64,000 nt of DNA from Patescibacteria group bacterium (GCA_018819325.1 JAHJQJ010000083.1:1-64000); one strand, 5' to 3'; shown: positions 23,433 through 33,070, numbered from the stretch's first letter. A program made the numbers and translations. Notes: generated by a model not told the origin, from the sequence alone.

Positions 23433-24068
23433 TTAGATAAACGAGCGAATACTGGCTTTTTCTTTTTGTTCTGTGAACCAAGTGTTGAATTCTTGTTGTA
23501 GTTTTTGATCTAGAAGACCAGTTTTAATTTCTTCTGTGACTTCTTCTAATGTTTTAGTTTCAAACATGGCTTTATTTTGTATGTAGTATTGAGATACTTC
23601 TTCATCGGTGACTTCTAAGTTAAACAAACCTTGGGCCAGTTTCTTTTGGCCAAGGGTGATTGTTAACCTTTCTTTTAGTTGATCTAGAGTTAGTCCATAC
23701 TGAGCTAAAGTGGTTTCGAATACTTCACCACCACCTAGTTGTGTTTTTAGATTGTTAATTTCTTCTTCTATATCACCTTCAGTAATTTTTATGTTATTTT
23801 CTTTGAGCAAGTCTTTTATTAAAGCTTGGTTTATAAGTTCGTTTAGAGTCTCTTGACCATATCTTTCGGTTAATAATTTGTTTAGTTCAAAGCGACTGAT
23901 GGGTTGATAGTTGACAGTAGCTACGATGAATTGGCTTTTGTATTTTTTTGCCAAAAGGAATGAGACTGAACCAACCAGAAAAACTATAGCAAGGTTTTTG
24001 ACAAACTTTGATTTTAGGCTTAGTTCTAATTTTTTAATTTTTTTCTTGGATATTTTTATTTTAGTCAT
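23433..24068 (-). CDS. SurA N-terminal-like foldase/chaperone without PPIase domain
   Basis: The protein has a Lys-rich N-terminus, a transmembrane helix (FVKNLAIVFLVGSVSFLLAK) and a SurA_N-type helical domain: VNYQPISRFELNKLLTERYG, LNELINQALIKDLLKENNI, ITEGDIEEEINNL and VTDEEVSQYYIQNKAMF. The parvulin domain expected after this is missing, so it is probably a membrane-anchored chaperone rather than an isomerase. I use the ATG at 24068 (MTKIKISK) because TAACAT ends 7 nt upstream. A longer frame to 24113 runs through the repeat at 24089-24111. Confidence 0.75.
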   Translation of the reverse strand: MTKIKISKKKIKKLELSLKSKFVKNLAIVFLVGSVSFLLAKKYKSQFIVATVNYQPISRFELNKLLTERYGQETLNELINQALIKDLLKENNIKITEGDIEEEINNLKTQLGGGEVFETTLAQYGLTLDQLKERLTITLGQKKLAQGLFNLEVTDEEVSQYYIQNKAMFETKTLEEVTEEIKTGLLDQKLQQEFNTWFTEQKEKASIRSFI

Positions 24069-24088
24069 GTTTGTTATGTTATCACAAA

Positions 24089-24111
24089 GATTCTGGACAA
24101 GCCAGAATGAC
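24089..24111. repeat. Dispersed palindrome, family 1
   Basis: This is the same 23-bp palindrome as at 21918, here between two minus-strand genes and again just upstream of a putative leaderless promoter. Confidence 0.8.
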
Positions 24112-24115
24112 ATTT

Positions 24116-24436
24116 TTAATCTTCAAGTGTAATTGAGTCGTTGAATTCGGGCATGAGTGGGTCTGGTAGTTGGGGGTTGAACTGACCGATTGATTGTTTT
24201 AGTGGGGTGAGACTAGAGTCTATTGGAAGTGTGATGGTAGTGGGAAGATCCGCTGGTTTGGGAATATTGATTGACTGATTAGAAAGGAAGGCGATTCTTT
24301 TACCTATGGCCAGACCAATAACCAAAACCAGAACGGTGATAATTATTGGAAGGTATTTTTTTAGGGTCTGACCTTTCTGACGGAGCCGTCCGAGGAGAGA
24401 TCCTTTGAGACTGATTAGGTTTATTTTAATTGACAT
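24116..24436 (-). CDS. Small single-pass membrane protein, unknown
   Basis: The product is 106 residues: a basic cytoplasmic segment (SLLGRLRQKGQTLKKYL), one transmembrane helix (PIIITVLVLVIGLAIGK, residues ~29-47) and an outside tail rich in Pro/Leu (LPDPLMPEFNDSITLED). I do not recognise it. It overlaps the upstream gene by 11 bp, so the two are coupled. It may form a complex with the secreted helical protein encoded before it. Confidence 0.65.
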   Translation of the reverse strand: MSIKINLISLKGSLLGRLRQKGQTLKKYLPIIITVLVLVIGLAIGKRIAFLSNQSINIPKPADLPTTITLPIDSSLTPLKQSIGQFNPQLPDPLMPEFNDSITLED

Positions 24437-25184
24437 AATTCTTTTCTAGGTCTACTAAGATATTTACTAGTTCAACCTGAAGGGTTTTTATTTGACTTAG
24501 ATTTTCTGTTTGCTTGCTGTAGAAACTTGATTTGCTGGAGGTGGTAACTTCTGAAGACTTGATTATGTTTATACTTGATAAAATTTTATTGTTAATATTG
24601 TCTGCTAACTGGGTGATTTTGTCTAAACCTGCGGAGACAGGAGTTAAGGTTTTGTCACTTATTTTGGGCAAAAGATCATCGTAGGCATTTTTGATATCTG
24701 TTTGCAAACGAATTAATATGGCTAATTTATTGGTAGCTAAGGACTTGATAATTTCAGTTTGATAAGGCGGTTGAGTTGCAAGATACTCTTTGGTGAATTT
24801 GGTAAGATCTTCTACATTGACGATATTTTTGGCTAATATTATTTGATTTTTATAAAATTCTTGGGCACTAATTAGTTCGCTTTCTGTTTGAAGTATGTAA
24901 CCTTGAGTAGGGTTTTGAGATCTAATTGAACTTAGAATAACTTCTATATAGACGATTTTTGTTGTATCTCTACTTATGATTGTTTGCTTGGCGGCCTGGA
25001 GAGCTTTTTGCTGATTGTCTAAGGTGGGATTTTTTTGATTGTCTTCTTTTAAAACCTTGAACTCTGTATTGTGTTTTCTGTATTGTGTAAGTTGATATTC
25101 GTAGTCTGATTGAGGAGAAGTAGCCTGAATACTAGAGGTAGAGAGTAAGATTATAAATAAGAATGAAATTAATTTAGCGATCAT
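24426..25184 (-). CDS. Secreted helical protein, unknown
   Basis: A signal peptide (LISFLFIILLSTSSIQA) is followed by about 230 residues that are almost wholly helical and polar, with likely coiled-coil stretches (LKEDNQKNPTLDNQQKALQA, NLSQIKTLQVELVNILVDLE). No catalytic motif is visible. It overlaps the next small membrane-protein gene by 11 bp and follows the 76-residue membrane protein by 6 bp. The cluster probably forms one envelope-associated operon with the CAP-domain protein. Confidence 0.7.
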   Translation of the reverse strand: MIAKLISFLFIILLSTSSIQATSPQSDYEYQLTQYRKHNTEFKVLKEDNQKNPTLDNQQKALQAAKQTIISRDTTKIVYIEVILSSIRSQNPTQGYILQTESELISAQEFYKNQIILAKNIVNVEDLTKFTKEYLATQPPYQTEIIKSLATNKLAILIRLQTDIKNAYDDLLPKISDKTLTPVSAGLDKITQLADNINNKILSSINIIKSSEVTTSSKSSFYSKQTENLSQIKTLQVELVNILVDLEKNYVN

Positions 25185-25190
25185 TAAATG

Positions 25191-25421
25191 TTAAGGGATG
25201 CTTATTATTAACCATAATCCTAGCATAGCTATAATAAAATATTCTAGGGCGATTTTTGGATGAAGTGATTTTTCTCTTTTGTGATGCCATAATCCCCAGA
25301 TAAAGTAAAGTAGGGTAAAACCAATGGTGAGAAACTTGATGTATTGGTGGCTAAAACTGGTGAGTAACACCAAAGAAAGATAGGTTACAACTAGAAACAA
25401 AAGGGCAATGTAATCAATCAT
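25191..25421 (-). CDS. Small membrane protein, three helices, unknown
   Basis: This 76-residue protein contains three hydrophobic segments separated by short polar loops (HQYIKF, HHKREKSLHPK). I do not recognise the family. It overlaps the CAP-domain gene upstream by 4 bp (ATGA type), indicating translational coupling. Confidence 0.65.
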   Translation of the reverse strand: MIDYIALLFLVVTYLSLVLLTSFSHQYIKFLTIGFTLLYFIWGLWHHKREKSLHPKIALEYFIIAMLGLWLIISIP

Positions 25422-26260
25422 AGAACTATTCCGTGTTTAATAATGATGGCCACAACCAAGATGGCGATGAAAAATGTGGTATGGGCCCAACTTTTACCAG
25501 AAATTCTAACTAATTTTTTTCTAAAGACAAAGAACCAGTCGAGACTTAGAGTAACCAGTAGGAGGATAATAAATGACAAGGAGATAATTTTAGACATGGT
25601 GAAAGAGGAAATGGCGGTGTTTAAGTTGTTGGAAATGTCTTGAGTGGCATAAGCCTTACTGACGAACTCTGATGATCCCAAGATGGACGTTTGTTCTGAT
25701 GATGAAGAACCAAACATTTGAACTACTAATGTCGTTTCCTTTCCGTTAATTGTGCCATTTACTACGGCGACTCCAATATTTTCAAATCTTGAGTCTAGGA
25801 TATTTTTCTTATGAGTAGGTGAGGCCATCCAGGCAGAGACCACTTCTGCAGAATTTTCAAAATCTCTGGCTAGATTTTCACCTGCGTGCTTGTATTGGTA
25901 ATCTGCTTGGGAAATGAAGTACCAAGGTTCTGTACCGCTGGGTGAAGCGTGTGACCAGTAGTTGCTAGCAAACATATCTGAGGCTTTGGCTAAGGCGGCT
26001 TGGTTTAGTTTGTTGCTGGTGGTAAGTGATTTCTGGTCATTTTGTAGACGTTGGTTGTTGGTTAGGATGATTATTTTTTCTGGATCGATGTTGGTGGCAA
26101 ATCCTAATATCTTTGGTTGTAGCACTGATAACATGCTAATAACTGACTGAGCCATGATTAAGACGCCAAGCAGGGTTAGTAGTGAGTTAGTATGGAGAAT
26201 TTTTGGTTTGTGATTGTTCTTATGGTGTGGAACAAACAAACGATAGGTGGTGGACAGCAT
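25418..26260 (-). CDS. CAP/SCP-domain (PR-1-like) membrane protein
   Basis: A 280-residue protein with a cytoplasmic tail, an N-terminal membrane helix, an outside CAP domain and two C-terminal membrane helices. CAP signatures are LTNNQRLQNDQKSL, ASNYWSHASPSG, YKHAGENLARDF, VVSAWMASPTHKKNIL and FENIGVAVV. The two His and Glu residues of the CAP cavity are present (WSHASP, AGENLA, SPTHKKN). Bacterial CAP proteins are extracytoplasmic, with mostly unknown roles in cell-surface interactions. CATAAT ends 6 nt before the ATG, consistent with a leaderless start of this operon. Confidence 0.88.
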   Translation of the reverse strand: MLSTTYRLFVPHHKNNHKPKILHTNSLLTLLGVLIMAQSVISMLSVLQPKILGFATNIDPEKIIILTNNQRLQNDQKSLTTSNKLNQAALAKASDMFASNYWSHASPSGTEPWYFISQADYQYKHAGENLARDFENSAEVVSAWMASPTHKKNILDSRFENIGVAVVNGTINGKETTLVVQMFGSSSSEQTSILGSSEFVSKAYATQDISNNLNTAISSFTMSKIISLSFIILLLVTLSLDWFFVFRKKLVRISGKSWAHTTFFIAILVVAIIIKHGIVL

Positions 26261-26272
26261 GAGTTTATTATG

Positions 26273-27511
26273 TCAAATTTTACGCCGTCTGGAAAGGAGA
26301 TAAAATAGATATGAAAACGAGATAAATATAGACAAAATCAGCATCCAAGTTTTGGGTTTTTCTGTGGTGGTTTTACCAAGGACTTCCTTAACTTCAGCCA
26401 CCCCGGGGGAGTCCTTCACTGTGTTACGGCCACCCGCCGGGGAGACTTCCGTTGGTTGCCATGAGTAAGGTGAACTAAAAGCGGAATCGGCCGAGTTGAC
26501 CAAGGTAGTTAAATCTGTCAAGGGATCGCTTGCATCAGATGTATCGTCTGATGAGGTTTCGGAGGTGGTGGTTGTGGATGTTGTGGAAGAAATGTTGTCG
26601 AAGGTAACTGGCCTGATTGTTGTGGTCCATTCTCCAGCATTATCTTTAGTTTTTACCTGCAAATAATATTGACCGTTTGAGTAATTGTTTGTATTTATCT
26701 GACAGGAAATTGAGATAGATGTAGTAGAGTAAATTGTTGCCTGTAGGCAGGTAATAACTAGATTTTGATTTTCGTCTAGTAAGTTTAACTGGTATTCTGT
26801 GATGCCAAAGTCGTCCGTGGCTGAAGCACTGAAGGTTATCTCACCTTTAAGTACCTGATTTTCGTTTGGAGCACTGATCGTGCTTACTGGAGGAGAGTTG
26901 GTTAGTGTGTTGTAGTAGTCTATGTCTAGTTTAATCAGATCTATAATGGATGAGAGGTTAGCATAGCCGTCGTCACCGTAAATCGAAAGTCTAGTTAATA
27001 GATTGTTTAAACTAGTGGCGTTTAAGTAACTTGCTGGCAATGAGACTTGTGAAGTGCTGTAATTATTTGGTGTTGCTGGCCAAAGATTGGTAGATAAAAC
27101 TTCCCAGGTTGAACCATTATCCTTGGAGATTTCTAGTTTAATATCGTAGTTTAACCCCTTTGAGCCTTGAACTTCGTTTACTTGATGAGAAATTATGAGA
27201 TTTGAACTTAAAATAGTATCTGTTGATAAAAGATTAGGATCTTCAAAATCAAACATTAAATATCGGTCTGGGGTAAAGTATATCTGTGGCCAGGCTCCGT
27301 TTGCAAAAAGACCCGTATGGTCTTTGATTTGATAGCCTTGGTTGTCTTGAGTGTTTAAGTTGGACAACTCTTGATCCGAAAGGCTACAGGTGTAGATGGA
27401 GTTGCAAAAATTACCGTCGCTAGCTTGGTCGGTAACGATTGATAAAGAAAACGACTTGGCACTTATAGTGGTGGCAAGAGGAAATAACGCTACCACAAGA
27501 CAGGAAGCCAC
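26273..27511 (-). CDS. Exported Ig-like-domain protein with C-terminal membrane anchor
   Basis: Signal peptide at residues 1-18 from a GTG start (LVVALFPLATTISA), a ~180-residue beta-rich region, then a bacterial Ig-like domain (PPVSTISAPNENQVLKGEI ... DNAGEWTTTIRPVTFD). A Thr/Ser-rich linker and a C-terminal anchor (WMLILSIFISFSYLFYLLSR) followed by basic residues end the protein. It probably sits on the cell surface. A family 3 palindromic repeat (26398-26450) is translated in the linker as SPAGGRNTVKDSPGVAE. No nearby ATG offers a better start. It lies just after the 5S terminator on the same strand. Confidence 0.75.
   Translation of the reverse strand: MASCLVVALFPLATTISAKSFSLSIVTDQASDGNFCNSIYTCSLSDQELSNLNTQDNQGYQIKDHTGLFANGAWPQIYFTPDRYLMFDFEDPNLLSTDTILSSNLIISHQVNEVQGSKGLNYDIKLEISKDNGSTWEVLSTNLWPATPNNYSTSQVSLPASYLNATSLNNLLTRLSIYGDDGYANLSSIIDLIKLDIDYYNTLTNSPPVSTISAPNENQVLKGEITFSASATDDFGITEYQLNLLDENQNLVITCLQATIYSTTSISISCQINTNNYSNGQYYLQVKTKDNAGEWTTTIRPVTFDNISSTTSTTTTSETSSDDTSDASDPLTDLTTLVNSADSAFSSPYSWQPTEVSPAGGRNTVKDSPGVAEVKEVLGKTTTEKPKTWMLILSIFISFSYLFYLLSRRRKI
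26398..26450. repeat. Palindromic repeat family 3, copy 3
   Basis: ccaccccgggggagtccttc at one end and gccacccgccggggagac at the other match the trmD copies. Again it is in frame in a coding sequence, this time in a low-complexity linker. Confidence 0.72.
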
Positions 27512-27563
27512 AAATAAATGATGTGTAATAATTTTTTTTATTATCAGATACCTTGACTATATC

Positions 27564-27593
27564 AAAAAGACCTCCGTAATTGGAAGTCTTTTT
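27564..27593 (-). terminator. Intrinsic terminator of the rRNA operon
   Basis: On the minus strand AAAAAGACTTCC...GGAGGTCTTTTT forms a stem of about 12 bp with a short loop, ending in a T-run. It starts 4 bp after the 5S gene. Confidence 0.85.
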
Positions 27594-27596
27594 AGT

Positions 27597-27716
27597 TGCC
27601 CGGCGATGATCTATTTTCGCATTCAGTCGCCCGAATACTATCGTCAACGCTGACCTGTTTCACTTCTGAGTTCGAAATGGGATCAGGTGGGGCCAGATCG
27701 CTTTGATCACCGGACA
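27597..27716 (-). rRNA. rrf: 5S ribosomal RNA
   Basis: About 120 nt with complementary ends (TGTCCGGTGAT and ATCATCGCCGGGCA) and the conserved core CCCATTTCGAACTCAGAAGT and CCTGATCC. It lies about 105 bp after the 23S gene on the same strand and is followed by a strong terminator. Confidence 0.93.
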
Positions 27717-28071
27717 GATAAGGAAACCTTGATTTACTTATCTGCACAGTGATAAAGATTTATTTTAAGGTTCACTTACCCTCTAAAAAGTGAATAGATT
27801 AGTATAAGTAGATCACTAATAATTTATCTACTTTTCGACCATTAGTAAGGGTCGGCTAAATACATTGCTGCACTTACACCTCCCTCCTATCAACGTAGTA
27901 ATCTCCTACGGGTCTTTCAGTCGCCCGAAGGCGACTATGGATTTCTCATCTTGGGAACGGCTTCCCGCTTAGATGCATTCAGCGGTTATCACGTACCAAT
28001 GTAGCTACCCAGCAGTGCTCTTGACAGAAACAACTGGTTCACTAGGGATTGGCTCATCTCGGTCCTCTCGT

Positions 28072-28375
28072 CATGTACTCCTCTGTTACCAGAGGCATAG
28101 ACTATACCTTCATCCTCCTAAAAATCTTAGGATAGGATGTTTGCCGTATTATAAGTGTGTATATTTATCCATCAAAGATGGAGGAACACTTATCTTCACC
28201 TTGAACATTACTTCAAGGATTCAGTCGTTACAGGGATTATCTTATTTTAAAACATGATAATCTTCCCTCGGTATTGTCCTCTAAAGCCCTGGGACCATGG
28301 CTATAATTATAGAGGATTTCACCGATTTGGACAAATTTTTCTTTCTCCACATTACTGTGGAATGTAGCATTTTTT
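28072..28375 (-). other. Group I intron in the 23S sarcin-ricin loop (304 bp)
   Basis: On the minus strand the exon CTCTAGT is followed by AAAAATGC..., and the insert ends ...GTACATG before exon ACGAGAGGACC. Removing it restores CTAGTACGAGAGGACC. The 5' exon ends in U and the intron ends in G, as group I splicing needs. Core elements are visible: AATCGGTGAAATCC (P), ACCGAGGGAAG (Q), AACGACTGAATCC (R) and AAGGTATAGTCTATG (S). No homing endonuclease ORF fits inside. By E. coli numbering from memory it splits U2656 and A2657. Confidence 0.88.
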
Positions 28376-28410
28376 ACTAGAGACAAACTCCCTCAAAAAT
28401 CCAACGCTGG

Positions 28411-28456
<46 letters not shown>

Positions 28457-28527
28457 ACGTAGCGCTTTAATGGGCGAACAGACCAACCCTTGGGAGCTTC
28501 TTCACCCCCAGGATGCGCTGAGCCGAC

Positions 28528-28793
28528 CAAATGGCTCCATCTATTACTAGTGGTTTGGACTATATCTTTCAAAATTAATTACCTTTTCTTATCCTTTTGG
28601 TAACTAAATTGAGTTGGCGTGTGTACAGTTCTCCAATGAAGAACTATCTCAATTCCGATTAAATCGGAATATCAGTCTCTACGGGGATCTCGATCATGGA
28701 TCGGATCTTCCCACGGGGTTAACCTTTGGTTGTTCATTTCCAAGGCATTCTCCGTTATTAGCCAACTTTATCCTCGACATTCGTTCTTGGTTT
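28528..28793 (-). other. Group I intron in the 23S peptidyl-transferase centre (266 bp)
   Basis: Exons ACCTCGAT and GTCGGCTC are separated by an insert beginning AAACCAAG and ending CCATTTG. The 5' exon ends in U and the intron ends in G. Core elements are clear: AATAACGGAGAATGCC (P), CCCCGTGGGAAG (Q), AGAGACTGATATTCC (R) and the textbook AAGATATAGTCC (S). It is too short to encode a nuclease. By E. coli numbering from memory the site is between U2504 and G2505, inside the catalytic centre. Confidence 0.9.
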
Positions 28794-30821
28794 ATCGAGG
28801 TAGCGAACTGCGCCGTCGCTATGGACGCTCAGGCGCAACTACTCTGTTATCCCTGGCGTAGCTTTTATCCGTTAGGCCCGGAGCTTCCCACGAAGCTCAC
28901 GAGGATCACTTAGACCTACTTTCGTATCTGCTTGACTTGTTTGTCTCACAGTTAAGCACCCATATACCTATATGCTTACACTCCGATTTCCATCCGGAGC
29001 TCAGGGTACCTTTGTACGCTTGCGTTACTCTTTAGCAAGCAACCTCCCCAGTTAAACTACCTTCCAGACAGTGTCCCCGGTGTTGTTTGCAAACACCTTA
29101 GGTAAGAAATACATAAAGAAAAGAGAGGTATTCCACTGACGGGCTGAATATAAATATTCAGCCCTCCCTCCTATTCTCGACAGTTACAATACATATTTCA
29201 GTGCCAAGTAGTAGTAAAGCTGCACAGGGTCTTTTTGTCCTGCTGCCAGTAGGCCGCATCTTCACAGCCATTTCAAATTCGCCGAGCTCTTTCTCAAGAC
29301 AGTTGAAGGGTGGTTAAACCATTCGTGCACGTCACCAATTAAGTGACAAGGAATTTCGCTACCTTTGGACTCTTATAGTTAAAGCCGCCCTTCACCGGGG
29401 CTTCAATCACAGGCTCAATATCCGAAGACATATCACCCGCTCATTTAACCTTCCGGCAGTGGGCAGGTCGCAGCCCGTATACTTAAGCTTTCGCTTTGGC
29501 ACAGACCTGTGTTTTTGATAAACAGTCCCCCCTCAATCATTTGCTGTGGCCCGAATCGTGCAAGCACGTTCCGGGCAGGGCATCTCGCATAGCTTACGCC
29601 CAGTTAATTTGCCTAGTTCCTTAAGAAAGATTCGCTCGTCCACCTTAGTCTACTCGACCTACCCACCTGTGTCGGTTTTCGGTACGGATTGTATAGTTTC
29701 TATTTGCGACACTTTTCTCGGAAACTGAAGTCATCCAACTCTCTATTGATTACTCTCAAGATTGTATTTACAGTTCGTGTTAACGCTCTAGCGGATTTGC
29801 CTACTAGAACTGCCTTACTGCTTAAACAGTGCATGTTCAACGCACTGCTCGGATTATCCAACTTCGTCATGCCCCAACTTAAAACGAAACTACACAAGGA
29901 CCGGAATATTAACCGGTAATCCATCGGCTACGCCTTTTGGCCTCACCTTAGGGTCGCCTAACCCAATGCTGACAAACATGGCGTTGGAAACCTTGGGTAT
30001 TCGGTGGGGAAGATTCTCACTTCCCTCTCGCTACTCATGCCGACATTCTCACTTCTTGCCGCTCCAACAAGCCTTACAGCTTGCCTTCAATGCTACAAGA
30101 ACGCTCCCCTACCACTTTATATAAATATAAAATTCTTAAGTTCGGTAGTATATTTTAGCCTCGTTATATCTTCGGTCACATATCTCTCGGCTAGTGAGCT
30201 GTTACGCTTTCTTTCAAGGATGGCTGCTTCTAAGCCGACCTCCTAGGTGTTTGAGAGATGATGTATCCTTTTCCACTTAATATACATTTAGAGACCTTAC
30301 TTGAAGATCTGGGATGTTTCCCTTTCGCCTCTGGAGCTTAGCCCCCAGACACTGAGTCCCTTGCAATAAAACGGGGTATTCTTAGTTTGATTGGAAGTAA
30401 AGGTTTTACCCCTCAAATCCATTCAGTGCTTTACCCCCCCGTTTCTTAACAAAAGCCTACGCCTAGACGTATTTCGGGGAGAACCAGCTATTTCCGAGTT
30501 CGTTTGGCATATTACCTCTAACCACAAGTCATCCGAGCCATTTGCGACTGACATCGGTGCGGGCCTCCACTAAAACTTAATTTAGCTTCACCCTGCTCAT
30601 GGTTAGCTCACTCGGTTTCGGGTTTATACCACACAACTTAGCGCCCTGTTAGGACTTGGTTTCCCTTCGACTCCACTGCGGAGCAGCTTAATCTTGCTGT
30701 ATGGAATAACTCGTCGGCTCATTCTTCAATAGGCACGCCATCATCCTCGATAAAATCGGGACTCTGGCTGCTTGTTAGCAATCAGTTTCAGGTACTTTTA
30801 AACGGGCTACCAACCCTGCTA

Positions 30822-30860
<39 letters not shown>

Positions 30861-31451
30861 ATAAGAGTAATTAGTCTTGGACCGTGGTCGGCCCGGATTC
30901 AATCTGGAGTTTGCCGTCTCCAGACCTACTTAGGAGTCTGACTATTGTTTTGTTGACAGTTTTGCGTACAAGACTTTCACTTTCTATGGTCGTCTATTCC
31001 AAAACGTTCTGCTACCTTATAAAACAAATATTGTTAGTCCTACAACCCCTGATATAAATACCAGGTTTAGACTCATCCCTTTTCGCTCGTCGCTTACTAA
31101 GGGACTCTCGTTCGATTTCTTTTCCTCTGGGTACTAAGATATTTCAGTTCCCCAGGTTCCCACTCCGACATAAAGTCGAAAGTACTCCGGTATAAACCGG
31201 AGTGGGTTACCCCATTCGGACACCGTCGGATCATAGGTTCTTGCCACCTACCCGACGACTTTCGCAGGCTTGAAACGTCCTTCATCGGCTCTTATTGCCA
31301 AGGCATCCACTGATTGCGTTATGAGTACATAAATTATTATTTGATGCGATCTACTTTTCTAATCTATTCACTTTTTAATGAGCAAGTGCTCTGATTTATA
31401 TAGAGCTAACGTTTTTACCTAAAATTAAGTAAGAAGGCTAGATCTACTGTG

Positions 31452-31522
31452 GAACGTAATATCGCTTTGCGATAAACGTTCCTAACCACGTTGAACGTAA
31501 TATTGCCCTGCAATAAACGTTC
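31452..31522 (-). other. Two tandem 30-nt hairpins between tRNA-Ala and 23S
   Basis: GAACGTAATATCGC...GCGATAAACGTTC (31452-31481) and a near copy GAACGTAATATTGC...GCAATAAACGTTC (31493-31522) each fold into a hairpin. Paired changes (CG to TG/CA) keep the stem, which suggests that structure is conserved. They may guide cleavage of the tRNA-23S spacer. Confidence 0.65.
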
Positions 31523-31527
31523 TTGCG

Positions 31528-31603
31528 TGGTGGACCGTGTCGGGCTCGAACCGACCACCTCATCGTTGCAAACGATGTGCTCTACCAGATGAGCTAACGG
31601 CCC
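31528..31603 (-). tRNA. tRNA-Ala (anticodon UGC)
   Basis: A 76-nt cloverleaf: acceptor GGGCCGT/ACGGTCC, D-arm TAGCTCATCTGGTAGAGCA, anticodon stem CATCG-TTTGCAA-CGATG with anticodon TGC, and T-arm GGTTCGAGCC. The CCA end is encoded in the DNA. It precedes the 23S gene on the same strand, the usual place of this tRNA in 16S-23S spacers, but no 16S gene stands before it. Confidence 0.95.
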
Positions 31604-31844
31604 ATTGGCTTCAGCCAAAGGCTGATCGTCCTTGCGGACGAAAAAGCTCCGCATAGCGGAGCTTGCGCACACAATACAAAAACAGTTTTAAGTTGAGTAT
31701 AAAAGAAGTTGTTTTGAATTTGTTTGCATAGTTGTTTCCGCTAAAGTGGTATTTTAGCAGAATACTCTTAAGCTTTCAATCACCAGTCATTCTGGCTTGT
31801 CCAGAATCGATTCTTTGTCATCCCGCACTTGATGCGGGATCTAT
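31604..31844 (-). promoter_or_regulatory. Leader region of the tRNA-Ala/23S/5S operon
   Basis: There is no gene in these 241 bp and no 16S rRNA. On the minus strand there is a possible -10 box TATACT (31696-31701) with no good -35. Next comes a terminator-like hairpin AAGCTCCGC/GCGGAGCTTTTT (31641-31664) between that box and the tRNA, then two small hairpins (CGTCC/GGACG, TTGGCT/AGCCAA). The upstream part (31786-31875) is filled by three palindromic repeats. The rRNA promoter call is weak. Confidence 0.45.
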
Positions 31845-31875
31845 TTATATAGATTCCCGCCTGCGCGGGAATGAC
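31786..31875. repeat. Cluster of three family 1-type palindromes
   Basis: Three elements stand side by side: gtcattctggcttgtccaga (31786-31808), gtcatcccgcacttgatgcg (31817-31841) and gattcccgcctgcgcgggaa (31852-31875). All share GTCATNC or its complement at the ends and differ in the stem. The last one runs into the 3' end of the VanZ-like gene. Confidence 0.8.
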
Positions 31876-32225
31876 GGGAGGTGGCGGGAATGACGGGAGA
31901 TGAGTTTGGTGGCAATAATGATACCCAGAAGGTCAATTAAGACGTCTGAAATTCTGCCACCTCTGCCGGGCACAAAAAGCTGATGGATTTCATCTGTGAA
32001 GGCGTAAGACCAGGCTAGTAAAAAGCTCAGATCTGGTTTTTTGAATTTAAAAGCTTTTGATAATAAAAAGGCAAGAATACCAAACTCTACCATGTGGGCA
32101 GATTTTTTGATAATGAAATCAAGAATATAAATTTGATTACTGGGAATATCTGGACGGCTGGAAAAGAAAAAGATAAGGCCTGCCCATAGAACAACTGGTG
32201 ACCAAGATAAAAATTTGTTTTTCAC
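31845..32225 (-). CDS. VanZ-like membrane protein with repeat-derived C-terminus
   Basis: A 126-residue protein from a GTG start with four hydrophobic segments and the VanZ signature: WAGLIFFFSSRP, KKSAHMVEFGILAFLL, AFTDEIHQLFVPGRGGRISD. VanZ relatives give teicoplanin resistance in some Gram-positives, but the role here is unknown. The last ~14 residues (RHSRHLPSFPRRRESI) are encoded by palindromic repeats and are probably not part of the original protein. TAAAAT lies 8 nt before the start. Confidence 0.85.
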   Translation of the reverse strand: MKNKFLSWSPVVLWAGLIFFFSSRPDIPSNQIYILDFIIKKSAHMVEFGILAFLLSKAFKFKKPDLSFLLAWSYAFTDEIHQLFVPGRGGRISDVLIDLLGIIIATKLISRHSRHLPSFPRRRESI

Positions 32226-32242
32226 AATAGGGTATTTTACAT

Positions 32243-33070
32243 CTAATAGGGGTTGTTGCGAAAGAACAAAACAGAGCCTGACAAAGTAAGTAACCCTAGG
32301 CCAACAAGAGTAAGATTGACACCAAGTTTGGATTTGACGGAAGCAGACTGAGAACTTGTCGATGCACTAACGGTGGAGTCTTGAAAAAATACGTTGTAAG
32401 GGCTGGAGTCTGTGGCGGCGGATAACACTTCTGCCGCGCCTAACTTTTCCTCTGGCAAAACTTGGGCGGGTGAAGGGGTAGAAGTGGGAATAGAAGTTGT
32501 TTTAGGAGTGGGTGCTGAAGTTGGAATGGAGGTGGGTTTTTTAGTGGGTACAGAGGTTGGCTCATCTGTTGGGGCTGGTTCTTCAGTTGGAGTTGGGGTA
32601 GGAGTTGGACAAGGGTCCTGAGAAGCTGAGTTTGTGGCATCTCTTGTCTGCGAAATGAACCTTACAAAATTTCCCGTTCCATCAGGAGACCTTCCTACTG
32701 ATTGCCCTTCATTAGGAATACAAACATCGGCCTGATCATCATCACCATAACTTACTTGATCTACTAGAGTGAAGTCGTCTTCTTTGAAAAGTTTTATCGT
32801 GTCCCCGTCCTTATTGAGACGATTTTTAGCATCGAATACAAAAAACTTGGAAGTTGATGGACCAATAGAGACTCCCGAAGATATTGTGTTTACCTTAGTT
32901 GAAGCTGTGTCTCTTAATATCCAACCAGATATATCCGTGTCCTCGTCTGAATAGAGTTCAACCCAATCACCGGAACTTTCCCATGAGCTAAACTCGTTAA
33001 TGACTATTTGGGCGTTAATAACTTTAGGAAAGGCAAGAAATATGGCAAGAACGGCGAGCAGAGCCGACAT
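32243..33070 (-). CDS. Lamin-tail-domain surface protein with Pro/Thr linker and membrane anchor
   Basis: Signal peptide (LLAVLAIFLAFPKVINAQ), a lamin-tail domain (IVINEFSSWESSGDWVELYS, ISGWILRDTA, GDTIKLFKEDDFTLVDQVSY), then a long low-complexity linker of PTPTPT and PTSVPTKKPTS units and a C-terminal transmembrane helix (LTLVGLGLLTLSGSVLFF). Such proteins are displayed on the surface, sometimes with nucleases, but no catalytic domain is present here. TACACT ends 6 nt before the ATG, so the mRNA may be leaderless. A family 1 repeat (33096-33119) lies upstream. Confidence 0.85.
   Translation of the reverse strand: MSALLAVLAIFLAFPKVINAQIVINEFSSWESSGDWVELYSDEDTDISGWILRDTASTKVNTISSGVSIGPSTSKFFVFDAKNRLNKDGDTIKLFKEDDFTLVDQVSYGDDDQADVCIPNEGQSVGRSPDGTGNFVRFISQTRDATNSASQDPCPTPTPTPTEEPAPTDEPTSVPTKKPTSIPTSAPTPKTTSIPTSTPSPAQVLPEEKLGAAEVLSAATDSSPYNVFFQDSTVSASTSSQSASVKSKLGVNLTLVGLGLLTLSGSVLFFRNNPY

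Noticed and set aside
27420..27647. 75-codon minus-strand ORF between the Ig-domain gene and 5S
   Set aside because: It covers the rRNA terminator and part of 5S and overlaps the Ig-domain gene in another frame; no homolog-like features.
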